Part shown: piece by piece, positions 1 to 11,640 of the stretch
How the letters are laid out: the number at the start of each line of letters is the position of its first letter
How positions within the stretch are numbered: the first letter of the stretch is position 1
Origin: Capsicum annuum
Lineage: Eukaryota > Streptophyta > Magnoliopsida > Solanales > Solanaceae
Direction: 5' to 3'
DNA: 64,000 nucleotides
Assembly (NCBI RefSeq): GCF_002878395.1
Contig: NC_061120.1
Coordinates: forward strand, 99,195,876-99,259,875
Translations under genes and position numbers: made by a program
Notes under the pieces: model-generated
The model's input: only the letters and a program-made list of their open reading frames with translations
What the model was told of the DNA's origin: nothing
The model's database searches: none

Positions 1-20
1 TATATATATATATATATATC
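1..20. repeat. TA microsatellite
   Basis: Ten TA units at the window edge, so the true length is unknown. A short AT run also ends the other LTR fragment of this element (about 8171-8200), which suggests the microsatellite is an internal part of the LTR. Confidence 0.8.
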
Positions 21-571
21 AAGTTAGGGTTAGGGTTTTGAATAGGGGGAAATTAATTGGAGGCTTTGATTCAAGAATTCCTTCCGTCAATCTCTTCCGT
101 CCACAAAATCTAAGGTATGCAAGTGTTTATCTATGGGCTCCTTTCGTCCATAGAGCCCACAAATTCTTTTTCAAAGGCTCAAGATACATGTGTACATATA
201 TATATATATGATTATACTTTCTAAATTTTCATTGCGTATGTGTGTAGTATTCACATGATGGTTGAGATATATGTGTGGGATGATTATGTGTGTTGGTTGA
301 AGTATATGTGTTTAGTATTTGTGTGATGGTTGGTGATTATATTATTGAAGTTAATGATATCCAAGAAGGGATCTTTGTATGTTTGTGGAAACTATGGTGG
401 TGTGTGATGTATAAATATATGAAATGGGTGATTGAATACTTGTAATCTTGATGAATCCACCTATGCCTAAGAAGTGCATGTAAGGTGTTTGTGAAAATAC
501 CTAAGAGACTAGAGATTTTGTTTTTATAACATGATAGGTCCAAAATTAATTGATTATGAATCTATGATGAT

Positions 572-1095
572 TTAAATTGTTAAGCCTTGATTTATACTAT
601 TATTCCATTATTTCCTTGTTATGACTTGATAATTGTTATTGGGAATTATATATCCCTACTATTGATTGATATGTCAATTATTTTCTAAATGTGAGTTGGA
701 TTGTGAATTGAGAAATGTGGATGTTGAAGTTGAAGGATGATGGTGTTGTGGTGCATGAAATTGAGCATTAAACCTATGCACTANNNNNNNNNNNNNNNNN
801 NNNNNNNNNNNNNNNNNNNNNNNNNNNNNNNNNNNNNNNNNNNNNNNNNNNNNNNNNNNNNNNNNNNNNNNNNNNNNNNNNNNTTAAATTGTTAAGCCTT
901 GATTTATACTATTATTCCATTATTTCCTTGTTATGACTTGATAATTGTTATTGGGAATTATATATCCCTACTATTGATTGATATGTCAATTATTTTCTAA
1001 ATGTGAGTTGGATTGTGAATTGAGAAATGTGGATGTTGAAGTTGAAGGATGATGGTGTTGTGGTGCATGAAATTGAGCATTAAACCTATGCCCTA
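572..1095. repeat. 212-bp direct duplication flanking the gap
   Basis: Bases 572-783 and 884-1095 match base for base to within one or two differences at the gap-proximal end. Both copies start 'ttaaattgttaagcc'. The most likely cause is unmerged contig overlap rather than a biological duplication. Confidence 0.9.
784..883. other. Assembly gap of 100 N
   Basis: Exactly 100 N. The 212 bases before the gap (572-783) are repeated almost perfectly directly after it (884-1095). The sequence diverges only at the gap edge. A fixed-size N run between overlapping flanks is typical of a scaffold join whose contig ends overlap, so the true gap may be negative or absent. Confidence 0.95.
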
Positions 1096-1983
1096 AATGG
1101 TGCATGTAAGATGATTGATAAAATGCCTGTGTGAAGAAGAATTTAAGTATTTGACATGTTTGTTATCCAAATTATGATTTCATGCCATATCCATATGCTT
1201 AGCTTATGTCTACCATATGTTTGACAAAATATTTAAGAGAATAGGAAACTATGTATTGTGGTTCATTAGGTCTTAAAAGATAAATTCATGCTTTGTTCCT
1301 ATAGATAGTTGATTTCCTTGAATTTGGGGTGCGTTGTGGGTGTATGATGGAATGCCATGATGAATTGTTGAGGTAACTATGATGTTTGTGCATAGTATTT
1401 GTTGTGGACCCAAAGCATGCTCCCCATGTGTTCGATTGGATACTTATATGGAGAAATGAGGCCATTTGATTTGCTAAGTGTGAAGTCCTCAATTATGTAT
1501 TGCGTATGATGGCCTATGGGCATGTTGTGTATGAGTTATCTATCTTGTGTTACTTTATGCTATTGTGTGTTGGGGGTACATATGCCCAAAATAGTCTGCT
1601 GGTCTAGAGCTGAGTCAGTTTCATGGTAATCTCAATCAAGCGATGAACAATGAACTCCCGGTTAGTTTTAAAACTTGGGGAAAACTCAGTAATCTCATAA
1701 ATCATTCTTTATCGAATAATCGAGCCATGAAGCTCTGAACTCTTACATATCAATTCACTCCATTACAGACCTATGAACATTTTGTGAGATAGTAAGCTTA
1801 TCTTAAAAGTAAGTGGCAATCAAAAATACTCCGTCAGAGAACGGAATCAAGCTAACTCTGTCATATTGATAAAGTATCATAATGTGAGAACAAATTCAAT
1901 TTAGTTGAGTACAGTTAAGAATGGGTTAAATGTTTTTCAGTTGGGAGTAGGATTCAGCACCGAGCGAGCTAAGGATGGGAACA

Positions 1984-2520
1984 TTCCTGCGAGTAGAGGG
2001 TTTGATTCCTGGTAGCAATCCTTATGCTCCAGAACTACGTCGCCAACGTAGGTTGAGACATCTATCCTGCGAGTAGAGGGTTAGATGAGGTGGTTTTCCT
2101 GTGAGTAGAGGGTCCTACTGTGCTCGTTTGAGGTCTTAATAGTAGTGAGTCCTATGTAGTTGTCTTTACTGATGGCGCGGTATTGACACCCTTCAGCTGG
2201 GGTACAGGTTGGATCCCACTTGTGGTAAGTGTGGCATGTCGGTTAAATGATCACTCCCACAATTTCAGTAACAGTCTCAGAAAAGAACCCAGTTAATGTG
2301 CAGAAGTTGAGGCTGTCAGATACAGGCCTCCTAGTATTGCTATCATTATCATTGAGTAGAGAGACTTCCTGCGAGATGAGGGTTTCTCTCAAACTTATTT
2401 ACCCATTATCATTATCGTTGAGTATAAAGACTTCCTGGTAGATGAGGGTTGATCTCAAATTTAGTTGTTCAGTTTTCTAGAGAATTCCTGCTAGATGAGG
2501 GTTGATCTCAGATTCAGTTG
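1984..2520 (+). repeat. Cluster of a short reiterated LTR word
   Basis: The word 'cctgcgagtagagggtt' or a close variant occurs near 1986, 2069, 2099, 2368, 2430 and 2487, at uneven spacing. The last two copies share a longer downstream block ('gttgatctca' then 'ttgttcag'), so part of the cluster is a small tandem duplication. It lies in the downstream half of the putative LTR. No coding sequence is evident. Confidence 0.6.
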
Positions 2521-3469
2521 TTCAGTGTTCCAGAGTGGGTGAATTTGAATATCAAATATCAGTAATATTAGTTATCTGATTTCTCTCAGTATGGATAAGT
2601 ATAGATGTCAACTCTATTAGCTTCAGATACTCAATATCTTATTGTCATTATTATTATTTTCGGGTGTCAGTGTTCAAAATGTAACATTCAGTGTCATGAT
2701 GATTTTAGTTGTACTTTATGCATCCATGTGTGTATTATTGATCAAACATGTTCAAAATTGGTAACTGTAGAGTTTCTATATATGTTTATTCCAGCAAATA
2801 CATATTATTTAGATTATTATGTTTATGCATAAGCCTTATATTTTACCTTACCCCATCCTTGCATACTCGGTACATTCTTTGTACTGACGCATTAGCACTA
2901 TGGTGCTTTCCCCACCATAGGTTCAGAAGAGTGAGATTCAGAGTATATTTAGCTATCAGATCGTGTAGCAGTGGGTGCAGCAGTGAGTCCTCATCATCTA
3001 AGGATATTGTATTTCAGTGTTTTGGTGATTTTAGTAGACGGAGTTAGTTAGGGAATTATCCCTTCAACTCCACAGTTCAGACAGTGTAGAGGCTTTTCAG
3101 ATAGATGTATTGATATTTCGTTTTCAGTACTGTATATTTAGATGTTTGAACCTTACGGGCAGATTTAGCCAGTTTCTGCATTTATCGTATTATATTATGC
3201 AGTGAACAGATACGAATATCAGTAGCGGGTTAGCTTGTGGTCCCTCGGGGTCAGGAGCACCGTGTGGCATTCTGGTTTATGGGAATTGAGGTGCTACAGT
3301 AGTGTTTTAGGCAAGGATTCCTATGAGTTATTTATTAACTGTCATGAGAATCTTCATAACCTTTTTTTTCTTGATTCTCATGGGGTTACTTATACTATGT
3401 ACTAGTTGAGATATACAGCTTAATATTGGTGGAGATCACTTGTTAGTTCCAGACATCTTGATTCTCTAG

Positions 3470-4225
3470 AGATGACTTAGGATTATTTTGTTGAGGCCTT
3501 TCTTGAAACGTTTATGTTGTACAATTTGAGGGATAGAATGAGAGATGAGTTTGATCTCAAGGAGCAGGGCTCCATGACTATTAGAGAATATAAGGCACGC
3601 ATCTATGCCTTGTCTAGATATTCTTATACCAGCTTTTGTTACCTAGTCTTAGAAGAATCAAAAGTTCGTAAAGAGGCTAGGTGTTTCTCCTTAGTAACCA
3701 GATGGTAGTGTAATGGGCATTGTTTTGGAGTATATAATTCTAAGATTATTAAGTCTATTTTTGGAAGGTTTTATGTATGCTCTAAGAGGGTGCACCGTCA
3801 GGGTAAGTTCATAGGTCACACTACTCAAGGTTGAGATTTTAGAGGTTTTCATAAGTATCATGGTAGACCCATACAGGTACCTTTGCACGATTTAGGTAGC
3901 GAATTTTCTGGTTCAGCAGTTTTGTGTGGTCATTCTAGCTCAAAAGTACCTTTTTCTATTCAGTTATGTTGTAGAGCTTGATTTTTGTGTGATGAGCTTG
4001 TCTGTTTGGTCTAGAATTATCCTTGTTATTTGTTTAGAGCTACTCCTATATCAGTTTTGAGAGGTAGAGGTTCTATTAAAGATATGTGTGGCTGAGGTAA
4101 TAATAACTGTGGTGGTGTTCACGAGGCTACTCAGTTAGTTGTTGTCATGGACAATGCTGTGCTATACCTTCCATACTAGAGGCAGAGGCTTTCGATGCTT
4201 CCATCACATGTATCTTGCCTATTTA
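3470..4225 (+). pseudogene. Gypsy element 1 gag fragment
   Basis: Remnant of a chromovirus Gag (capsid/nucleocapsid). The readable part around 3500-3610 carries the charged stretch RDRMRDEFDLKEQ followed by SMTIREYKARIYALSRYS, which is the conserved capsid pattern also seen in the gag of the Tekay element at 48180-48250. The N-terminal part and any start codon are missing, stops are frequent, and no intact zinc knuckle is visible. The protease-like segment follows directly. Non-functional. Confidence 0.6.
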
Positions 4226-4520
4226 TTTCAAATCTGCAACTATGTTATTTGATCTCGGATCAAGTTTCTCCAATATGTCTGCATAATTTGGTTTGGGTTT
4301 TGATTTTTCTAGTGAGACTTTTGCTATTCTTATACGTGTATCTACCCCTGCAGGAGACTCTATAGTGGTGGATCGAGTTCACTAATCTAGTGTTATAACT
4401 TTTGTTGGGCGTGAGACTCTAGTAGATCTGATTGTCTTAGATTAGTAGATTTTTATGTCACCTTGGGTATGGATTGGTTAGCACCTTATCATGATATCCT
4501 AGATTATTATCCTATAAAAG
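4225..4520 (+). pseudogene. Gypsy element 1 protease fragment
   Basis: Degenerate retropepsin-like segment that would have cut the Gag-Pol polyprotein. The catalytic loop appears as FDLGSSFSNMSA near 4240 (family pattern D-x-G-S/T). A conserved downstream phrase RVSTPAGDSIVVDRV lies near 4330-4380 and a flap-proximal LGMDWL near 4465. In-frame stops, for example after NMSA, break the frame. The order gag-PR-RT-IN is the expected Ty3/gypsy order. Confidence 0.6.
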
Positions 4521-4799
4521 TGACCTTAACTTTGATGGGTGTGCTAAGGATAGATTTAAAGTGTGTGTTTTGTTCGGTTCCCAAGAGAGTTATATCTTTC
4601 CTTCAAGCTCATGTTTGGTAGAAAGGGGATGTTTGTCTTATTTGTGTCATATTCATGATACTAGTGCTTCCTCAATTCATTCTTTGTATTTTGTTCATAT
4701 TATTCAAGATTTTATGGATGTTATCCCTATAAATTTGCTTGGTATTCCTCTAGATTGTGATATTGACTTTTCTAATGATGATAATTCAAGAACTTAGTC

Positions 4800-5600
4800 C
4801 ATTTTTATTCTCCTTTATAGGATGGCCCAAATAGAGTTAAAAAAATTGATAGATTATCTGCAGGAGTTGTTGGATAAGGGATTTATCAAACCTAGTGTAT
4901 TATCTTAGGGTATGCTTGTCTTGTTTGTGAGGAAAAAAGATGGGTCTTTGTGTATGTTTATTGATTATCAGTAGTTGGAAAAGGTGAATATTAAGAATAA
5001 GTATCCTATTTCTCATAATGATGACTTGTTCGATCAACTTCAGGGGCTTTGGTGTGTTTTATGATTGATTTGATGTTCGGGTGTCACCAATAGTCGATTA
5101 TAGCTTCGAAATTCTGAAGACAACTTTTCAGACCCGGCACAGTCATTATGAGTTTTTATTTATGTTCTTTGGGTTGAAAAACTCCTAATCGCATTTATGG
5201 AGTTGATGAATTGATTATTTTGACAGTATCTAACTCTTTTGTAATTGTAATATAAATGTATCTTCGTCTATTCAAAGAGTAAGGCTGACCATGAGGAGTA
5301 TTTGGGAATTGTGCTACAAAGATTATACAAGTATAAGTTGTATCCTAAGTTCTCTAAGTATGATTTTTTTTTAGTCTGTATCTTTAATGAACCATGTAGT
5401 TACAAAGGATGGTATTATGGTTGATCTGCCAAAGATTGTACCAGTTTGTGTTTAGGCTAGGCCTACTTCTCCTGCTAAGATTTGGAATTTTATTGGTTTA
5501 GCGGATTGCTATCTGCTTTTTGTTGAGGGTTTTTCATCTATTGTTGCTCTATTGTCCAAGTTGACTTAGCAAAATATTTCCTTTCAATGACTATTCTTAA
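4800..5600 (+). pseudogene. Gypsy element 1 reverse transcriptase fragment
   Basis: RT fingers and palm are recognisable from about 4820: LLDKGFIKPSV, then [11 protein letters not shown] near 4917, then NKYPISHNDDLFDQL near 4995-5040. These match the same blocks in the Tekay element at 49585-49760. The catalytic FIDD region near 5240-5275 is scrambled, and there are several stops (for example at 4905 and 4973). The following 5400-5560 keeps traces of the RNase H approach ('DCYLLFVEGFSSIVALLSKL'). Dead copy. Confidence 0.65.
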
Positions 5601-5899
5601 TTATCTGGGCAAGGCTAATGTGGTTGTAGATTTCTTGAGCCAAAAGTCGACTAGAATAGGTAGATTGGCGCATTTTTGACCTAGGAGATCCCTTTAATCT
5701 TAGAGGCTCAATCTATGGCTAGCCAGATAGTTATGCTTTATATTTTAATGCCTATATATGTTTGGCATTTGTTATTGCTTGGTCTTCTTTGATAGAGTAG
5801 ATTTGGGCTCATCAATTATATGATATTGGGTTGAGAGTGATTTAGGACAGGGTGTTGAGTAGAAAGTCTAAGAAAGACTCGCTTTATTCGGAGGATGTT

Positions 5900-7411
5900 T
5901 TATGATTGGCCATGGTTTGTGTACCTAGAGTGGGCAATTTGATTAGATTGATTCTAAAGGAGGCTCGTTGTTTAGGTATTTCATCCATCAGGGAGTAGCA
6001 GGAAATTCCTGTAATTGTGATTCTTGCTTTTCATCAAAATTTGCAAGTGTCTTATAAGAAGGAAAGGAGCAGAATACCTGAGGGATTGGCTTTCTATGTA
6101 TCCATTTATAGGGGAAAAGATGAAGCTTTAACCTGCTATTCCTACCTAGGAAGTGACAAAGATGTATTATTATTTGAGATAACATTATTGGTGGTGTGAT
6201 ATAAGGAAAGATGTAGAAAATTTTGTAGGTTATTGCCTATGTTGTGAGCAAGAGATGGCCGAGCATTTGTGACCCAATGGTTTGCCTCATAGGTTACCCA
6301 CTCCCAAGTGAAAATGGGAATGGATTACTATGGACTTTGTGACTGGGTTTCCTTGTACTTCTCATGTTTCTAATAGTGTTTGGGTTATTGTAGATCAATT
6401 GAAAAAATTTGCTTATTTTATTCCGATCCAGGATTCTTTTAGTGATGACAGGTTGGGCCATATCAACATTCGTGAGATAGTTTATCTTTATGGTGTGCTA
6501 GTGTCTATCATCTTAGATAGAGGTTCAATTTTCATATCTCACTTTTGGAAGACTTTTTGGAAAGAGTTGGGTACTCGGGTTGATCTTAGTTCAATTTTCA
6601 CCCCTCAGACCGATGATCAATCGTAATGGACTATTCAAATTTTTTAGGATATTCTTCATACTTGAGTTATGGACTTTTATTGTCAGTGGGAGCAACATCT
6701 TGCTTTTGCAATTTTTGTGCATAATAATAGATACCATTAAAATATTGAGATGGCTCCTTTTGATTCATTGTATGGTAGGCATTGTCGCTCTCCAGTTGGT
6801 TGGTCTGAGGTTTTGAAGAGTAGACCCTGAGGTACAGAGTTTGTTAGTAAGTGTTTGGATAGAGCTTTGGGTCATTCATGATAAAATTCGAGTGACTCAA
6901 AGTAGGTAGAAGTCCAATGTGGATTGTATACATCACTTCTTTAGATTTAGTGTTGGTGATCGAGTTTCTTTCATGTGTCGCCCATGAAAGGTGTGATGAG
7001 GTTTGGGAAGAGGGGAAAGTTTAGCCCCAGGTATATTAGATCTTATGAGATTCTCTAGACTATTGAGGATGTTTCTTATGAGTTAGCACTACCCCTAGAT
7101 TTATCAACTGTACATCATATTTTTTATGTTTCCATGCTTAGGCGTTACAGCCCAGATAAGTCTAATATCATTTGTTAGGATTCACTCCAATTAGATGAGA
7201 GGTTGTCTTTTATTGAGGAGCTCATCTCCATTTTATCCAGTGGATGTTAAATGGTTGCATTAAAGAGTTATTAAAGTGGTTAAGGTCTAGTTGAGACATC
7301 AACCAGTAGATAAGTCTACTTGGGAGGTCGAATCTGATATACGTGATAGTTATCCTGAGCTTTTTACTGATTCAGGTATTTCTCTTGACTTTAGTTCAAG
7401 GACAAACTAGA
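5900..7411 (+). pseudogene. Gypsy element 1 integrase with chromodomain-like tail
   Basis: Integrase remnant. The catalytic core is open from 6330 to 6626. VIVDQL near 6387 and ILDRGS near 6510 hold the first two catalytic aspartates. At the position expected for the catalytic glutamate the frame meets a stop (DDQS then TAA near 6624). The C-terminal GPY/F-type module is visible near 7005-7045 (GKRGKFSPRYI). A tail near 7318-7370 (TWEVESDIRDSYPELF) resembles the chromodomain-like end of Tekay/Del chromoviruses. Frameshifts separate these blocks. Confidence 0.65.
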
Positions 7412-7428
7412 TTATTAGTAGTCGATGA

Positions 7429-8190
7429 TGTAATTACCTATTTTTTATGAAATACCTATTTCTCTATGATTTGACCATTTTACAATTCCAAGTAGTTGCA
7501 TTGTGGTATTTCTGGGTGTGGGGACGATTGGCATATTTATCAATGCATTTCAATATGATTTGTAGGGACTATGATTTTTGGTGGTTATAAAGGTTTTATC
7601 ATTGAATTTGATCAATATTTATCGATTTATGCATCGGATGGCAAAACAAACTTTGCCAGCAAATCTAGAATGTCGATTTTAGGTTGGTAACATGGTTGGT
7701 GGGTTTTTTTTACTTTTATATCTCATTTCAACTTGGTTCAGAAAGTTGTGAAATTTTTTTTTAGGAGTTAACTTTGTGAAGGTGGTGCTTTTAAAAACTT
7801 TGATATCGTCATTGAGTTTAGAGTGCCAAATTTAGTCTAGTAGCATGGTACGTTTGTATTTTCAGTATTTTGGATAAATCCCAAAGGGTCTGCGAAAACT
7901 TCAAATTCTCCAAGTCTCTAGCTGGTGCAACACTCAGTAGGTACACCCACTTAAGCGACCTGTTTGTCGGTAAAGCGACCTGGAAGCCAACTGGGGGTAT
8001 CGCTTAATTGGTTCCTCCATTGTTTAGGCAGTCGGTCGCTTAAGAGATAGCCATATCGCTTTTACAACAAGGTGTGCATTGCATAAGTGACACCTAGTTG
8101 CTTAAACGATGGCTACTTAAGATACTCTGTGGTCCGTTAGCAGATGTCTGGGTGGGTTTAATCCCTATGTTCACGATTTTTTACCATATA
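7429..8190 (+). repeat. 3' LTR fragment (U3) of gypsy element 1
   Basis: Begins 'tgtaattacc' about 18 bp after the end of the pol remnant, the same kind of LTR start as in the Tekay element (TGTAATACC at 45083). Between 7945 and 8130 it carries repeated 'cttaagcgacc'-type words. It stops at an AT run near 8171-8200, after which the sequence belongs to an LTR in the opposite orientation. The rest of this LTR is missing here. Confidence 0.55.
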
Positions 8191-8199
8191 TATATATAC

Positions 8200-9327
8200 T
8201 TATACTTAAGAAATCCATCTTAAAATAGAATAAGGTTTTATAGACTAAAAACTAGTTATACTTATCTTTACTTAAATCTTAATCAGAAGGAATACTTTTG
8301 GATTTCATATCTTATCTTATATCAAAAGATCAAGCTTTTCTTTAAATCGCGCTATAAAACAAATCGCTGGATCTTAAAAACATAAACTTCTTGTAAACTC
8401 AGTACTAGGAATTCATGCTTTATGTCATAAAAATTCATAACAAAATATCATGCTCAATATTCACATTGAAATATTGCAAAAGTATCCCAGTCAAGATAAT
8501 GAAATTCAAATCACAATATAAATCTTACAAGTCAAAACATGAATAGATGTAAACCTTGAAGCACTTAAATCTTTCAACCACATGCTAGTGTTATACTTCA
8601 AGAATATGATTATTTGGGTATGGACACTAATTCAAAACAAGTAATTCAAATTTAAGATTATACTTTTTGGGCACAAGGATGAAAGAATAACCTTGTTCAA
8701 AACCCCACATACCTTGAATTTCTTAATTGTGGAAAGAAGTTAAACTTTGAGACTTGAGAGATGGCTTGGTGTGAGAAACCCTAATCTTGTTGTTCTTGAA
8801 GATGGGAGGATAAGAGATATTGTTAATCAATTGAAACATAGAGGAAAATAATGTCTCTCTTGGGTTATAAGTCGTGGGTTGGATTTATAAGAGGGGAAAA
8901 AACCAAAAGGTCCCTTAACTGAACTTATTGAAATTTGACCGCCAATCGATATGGGCCAACTTATGACTCTTAAGATAAGGTTACGATTTGGCCTTGCAAC
9001 TCATAAGATATGAATTGGAAAGGATTGCACACACTGGTCAACATACGAGTCGTATCTTATGACTCATCACATCTCCATGCGACTTGTATCATCCTCTCGT
9101 TACTTGAACAAAGACTTAGGGGACCTATACTGTTGACTTTACGACTTTACTTCATATGACTCGTAACATCCTATGATGAGTCCTAGGGCCAAAGCATAAC
9201 TATAATAGACTCCAACTACTCGGCACTGCCATAGATATGACTTACAACTTAAGGCTCGTAAGGTGTAGGCACGCTTAAGGGGATGAGTCATAAGTTGCAC
9301 AGTGGCTTTCAGAAATGGGTTATTACA
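8200..9327 (-). repeat. 3' LTR fragment of gypsy element 2
   Basis: Read on the minus strand, the LTR starts at 9327 with TGTAATAACCC, directly after a purine-rich 'aagtgggagatat' stretch that follows the typical chromovirus pol end ('tcatttgaggac' near 9350). The U3 part (8940-9300) contains repeated TGACTC/GAGTCA words. The low-coordinate end is cut at the AT run near 8185-8200, where it meets the LTR of element 1. No ORF in it is credible. Confidence 0.6.
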
Positions 9328-9544
9328 ATATCTCCCACTTGGAAACATTAGTCCTCAAATGAGATCCATCTAAGATTTGGAAAGGAATCAAGACCAATAT
9401 ACTGAACTTACAACTAAGCTTATATCTATCACTTGGATCTAATTACTTATAACATAAGATACGGCTTGAGAATATTTAAACGAACTTAAAGAGAAAGAGT
9501 TTTTGCTGAAAATAACTATTTACCTTTAGCATGAACTGAGTTGG

Positions 9545-10790
9545 AAGAAAAGAGATGAGGATACTTGGTCATCATATCTGCTTCAGCTTCCCAAGTGTCC
9601 CCTTCAACTATTTGGTTTCTCCAAAGAACCTTTACTGATGCTAGTTCTTTATTTCTTAGATGTCAGACCTGCCTATCAAGTATCTCCAAACAATCTCCTC
9701 TTACGACAAGGTATCTTTGATCCCAATATTCTCTAGGGTAACTACTAAGGAGAGATCTCCAATTCACTTCTTGAGCATCAATACTTGGAACATTGGGTGA
9801 ACTGCAACTAACTCTAATGGAAGGTCTAATTTGTAAGCCACCTCTTCTATGTGCCTCACTATATTATATGAACCAAAAATTTAGGGACTCGGCTTCCCTT
9901 TGTTTCCAACTCTCATTATCCACTTCATAGGTGACACCTTCAAGAATACCCAATCCCCCAATTCAAATTTGAGCTCTCTCCTCCTTACATCCACATATGA
10001 CTTTTGACAACTTTGAGCAGTCTTCAATTTTTCACGAATATACTAAACCTTTTCCATAGCTTCAAGAATAGAATCTGGCCCAATTAATGCTGCTTCATCA
10101 ATATCAAACCATTCTATGGGTGATCTTCACCTATGCCCATACAATGCTTCAAACCGAGCCATTTGAATGTTAGCATGGTAACTATTATTATACGCTAACT
10201 CAATCAAAGGTAGATGGTCATACCAACTTACTTTAAAATCAAAATCACATGATCTCAATATGTCTTCCAATGTATGGATTGTGCATTCAACCTGACCATC
10301 GGTCTGCAGATGAAAAATGGTAGGAAGTTGAACCTTTGTAACAAGACCTTTCTGAAATGACTGTAAAATCTGCAAAGTGAATTGTGTACCTCTTTTTGAA
10401 ATGATAGAAAAGGGTATCACATGAAGCCTTACTAACTCGTGAATATACATCTCGGTATCATATTTCTCTGTATCTAAAGCCTTGATAGAAAGAAATGGGC
10501 TGATGTAGTGATTTGATCTACCATGACCCAAATTGAATTATGTTGATGTCTTGTACGAGGCCACACTATAATGAAATCCATATTCACTACTTCCCACTTC
10601 TAGTTGGGGATGATGGTCTCCTGTAGCGTACCACCTGGTCTCTAGCATTTAACTTTAACTTGTTGATAGTTTAGACACTTGGCCACAAACTCTGTTATGT
10701 CTCTCTTAATAGTATTACCAATAAATTTCCTGCAAATCATGGTACATTTTGGTAGCACTAGGATGAATAGAATACTTCAAACCATGATCC
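9545..10790 (-). pseudogene. Gypsy element 2 integrase
   Basis: Minus-strand integrase remnant with an open segment at 10127-10531. The usual second catalytic aspartate motif (I-L-D-R-G in the relatives) reads SIISKRGTQF here, so the aspartate is replaced by lysine. The glutamate block reads QTDGQVECTIHTLED. Downstream is the conserved HLPLIELAYNNSYH and a GPY/F-like module near 9880-9930. A zinc-binding tail CLNYQQVKV near 10650-10680 marks the N-terminal HHCC domain. Multiple stops and the lost catalytic residue make it non-functional. Confidence 0.7.
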
Positions 10791-11129
10791 TAATCTAGTA
10801 TCCTTTCTCTCAACCCATCAACATTGGGAACACAAAGACTACCTTGATAGCGGAGTACACTATCTCCCCTTAGGAGAAAACCTCAACTTTCTATTGCTGG
10901 ACTACTTTCAATATTTGGTTAAGTATGGGATCCTCACACTGCTTCTTTTTTACTTCCACTACAAAGGATGATTCCGGACAGTTCTGAACTACTAATCTAC
11001 CATCATCAGTGTGAAGCAAACATACTCTCAAATGGGCTAATCTATGCACTTATTTGACCAATTCCCCTTTTCCCTTTTTCATATGTGACACACTACCCAT
11101 AAACAGTGTGCTCGGTGTATCTGCCTCGA

Positions 11130-11640
11130 TGTTGGCCTTACCCGAATGTCAGAGTAGATTCATGTCATAATCTTTTAATAACTCTGACCACCTTCTTTGA
11201 CAAAGATTCAGCTCCCGCTGAGAAAATGCATACTAAAGACTCATATGGTTAGTGAGAACATCAACATGCACACCATAGAGGTAGTGCCTCTAAATTTTCA
11301 AGGAAAAAACAACAGTAGCTAACTCCAAGTCATAATTTAGGTAATTCTTTTCGTGATCATTAAGTTTCCTGGAGGCATAAGCTATCGCTCTACCATTTTG
11401 CATTAATACACAACCTAGCCCAACTCGAGAAGTATCACAATACAATATGAATCCATCTAACCCTTCTGGTAGAGCTAATATTGATGCTGAAGTTAATCTA
11501 TCATTTAACTCTTGGAAACTCTTCTCACAGTCCAACTATATAAACTTCACTTTCTTTTGGGTCAACTTAGTCAATGTTGCGTCTATAGAGGAGAATTCCT
11601 TAACCAATCTTCTATAATACCTAGCAAAACCCAAAAAGCT
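11130..11640 (-). pseudogene. Gypsy element 2 RNase H
   Basis: Open segment 11290-11535 reads [21 protein letters not shown], then a first-strand block [20 protein letters not shown] with the catalytic aspartate, then [16 protein letters not shown]. This is the Ty3/gypsy RNase H that degrades the RNA of the RNA-DNA hybrid. It is joined to RT upstream (higher coordinates) and the integrase downstream, with stops on both sides. Confidence 0.75.

Larger units (their letters stand above)
1..3298 (+). repeat. Partial 5' LTR of gypsy element 1
   Basis: Long AT-rich non-coding stretch read as the greater part of a chromovirus LTR whose beginning lies left of the window. It contains the phrase 'gcaccgag' near 1955 that also occurs inside the two LTRs of the complete Tekay element (near 46480 and 53970). 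It ends in 'gtgctaca' after an 'agcaccgtgtgg' phrase matching the 'agcaccgtgtgacgc' found at those LTR ends. Degenerate gag-pol follows on the same strand. No clear tRNA-Met PBS is visible after 3298, so the LTR/internal border is approximate. The left end starts in a TA run. Confidence 0.5.

Noticed and set aside
20..42. Telomere-like 'gttagggttagggtt'
   Set aside because: Only about two units and not the plant TTTAGGG form in series; by chance in an AT/G-rich LTR.
1984..2520. CRISPR-like array from the repeated 17-base word
   Set aside because: Spacing is irregular, copies vary, and the context is a plant LTR; there are no cas genes.
2605..3047. Overlapping plus-strand ORFs in the first LTR
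   Set aside because: Low-complexity translations without domains, inside LTR sequence; chance ORFs.
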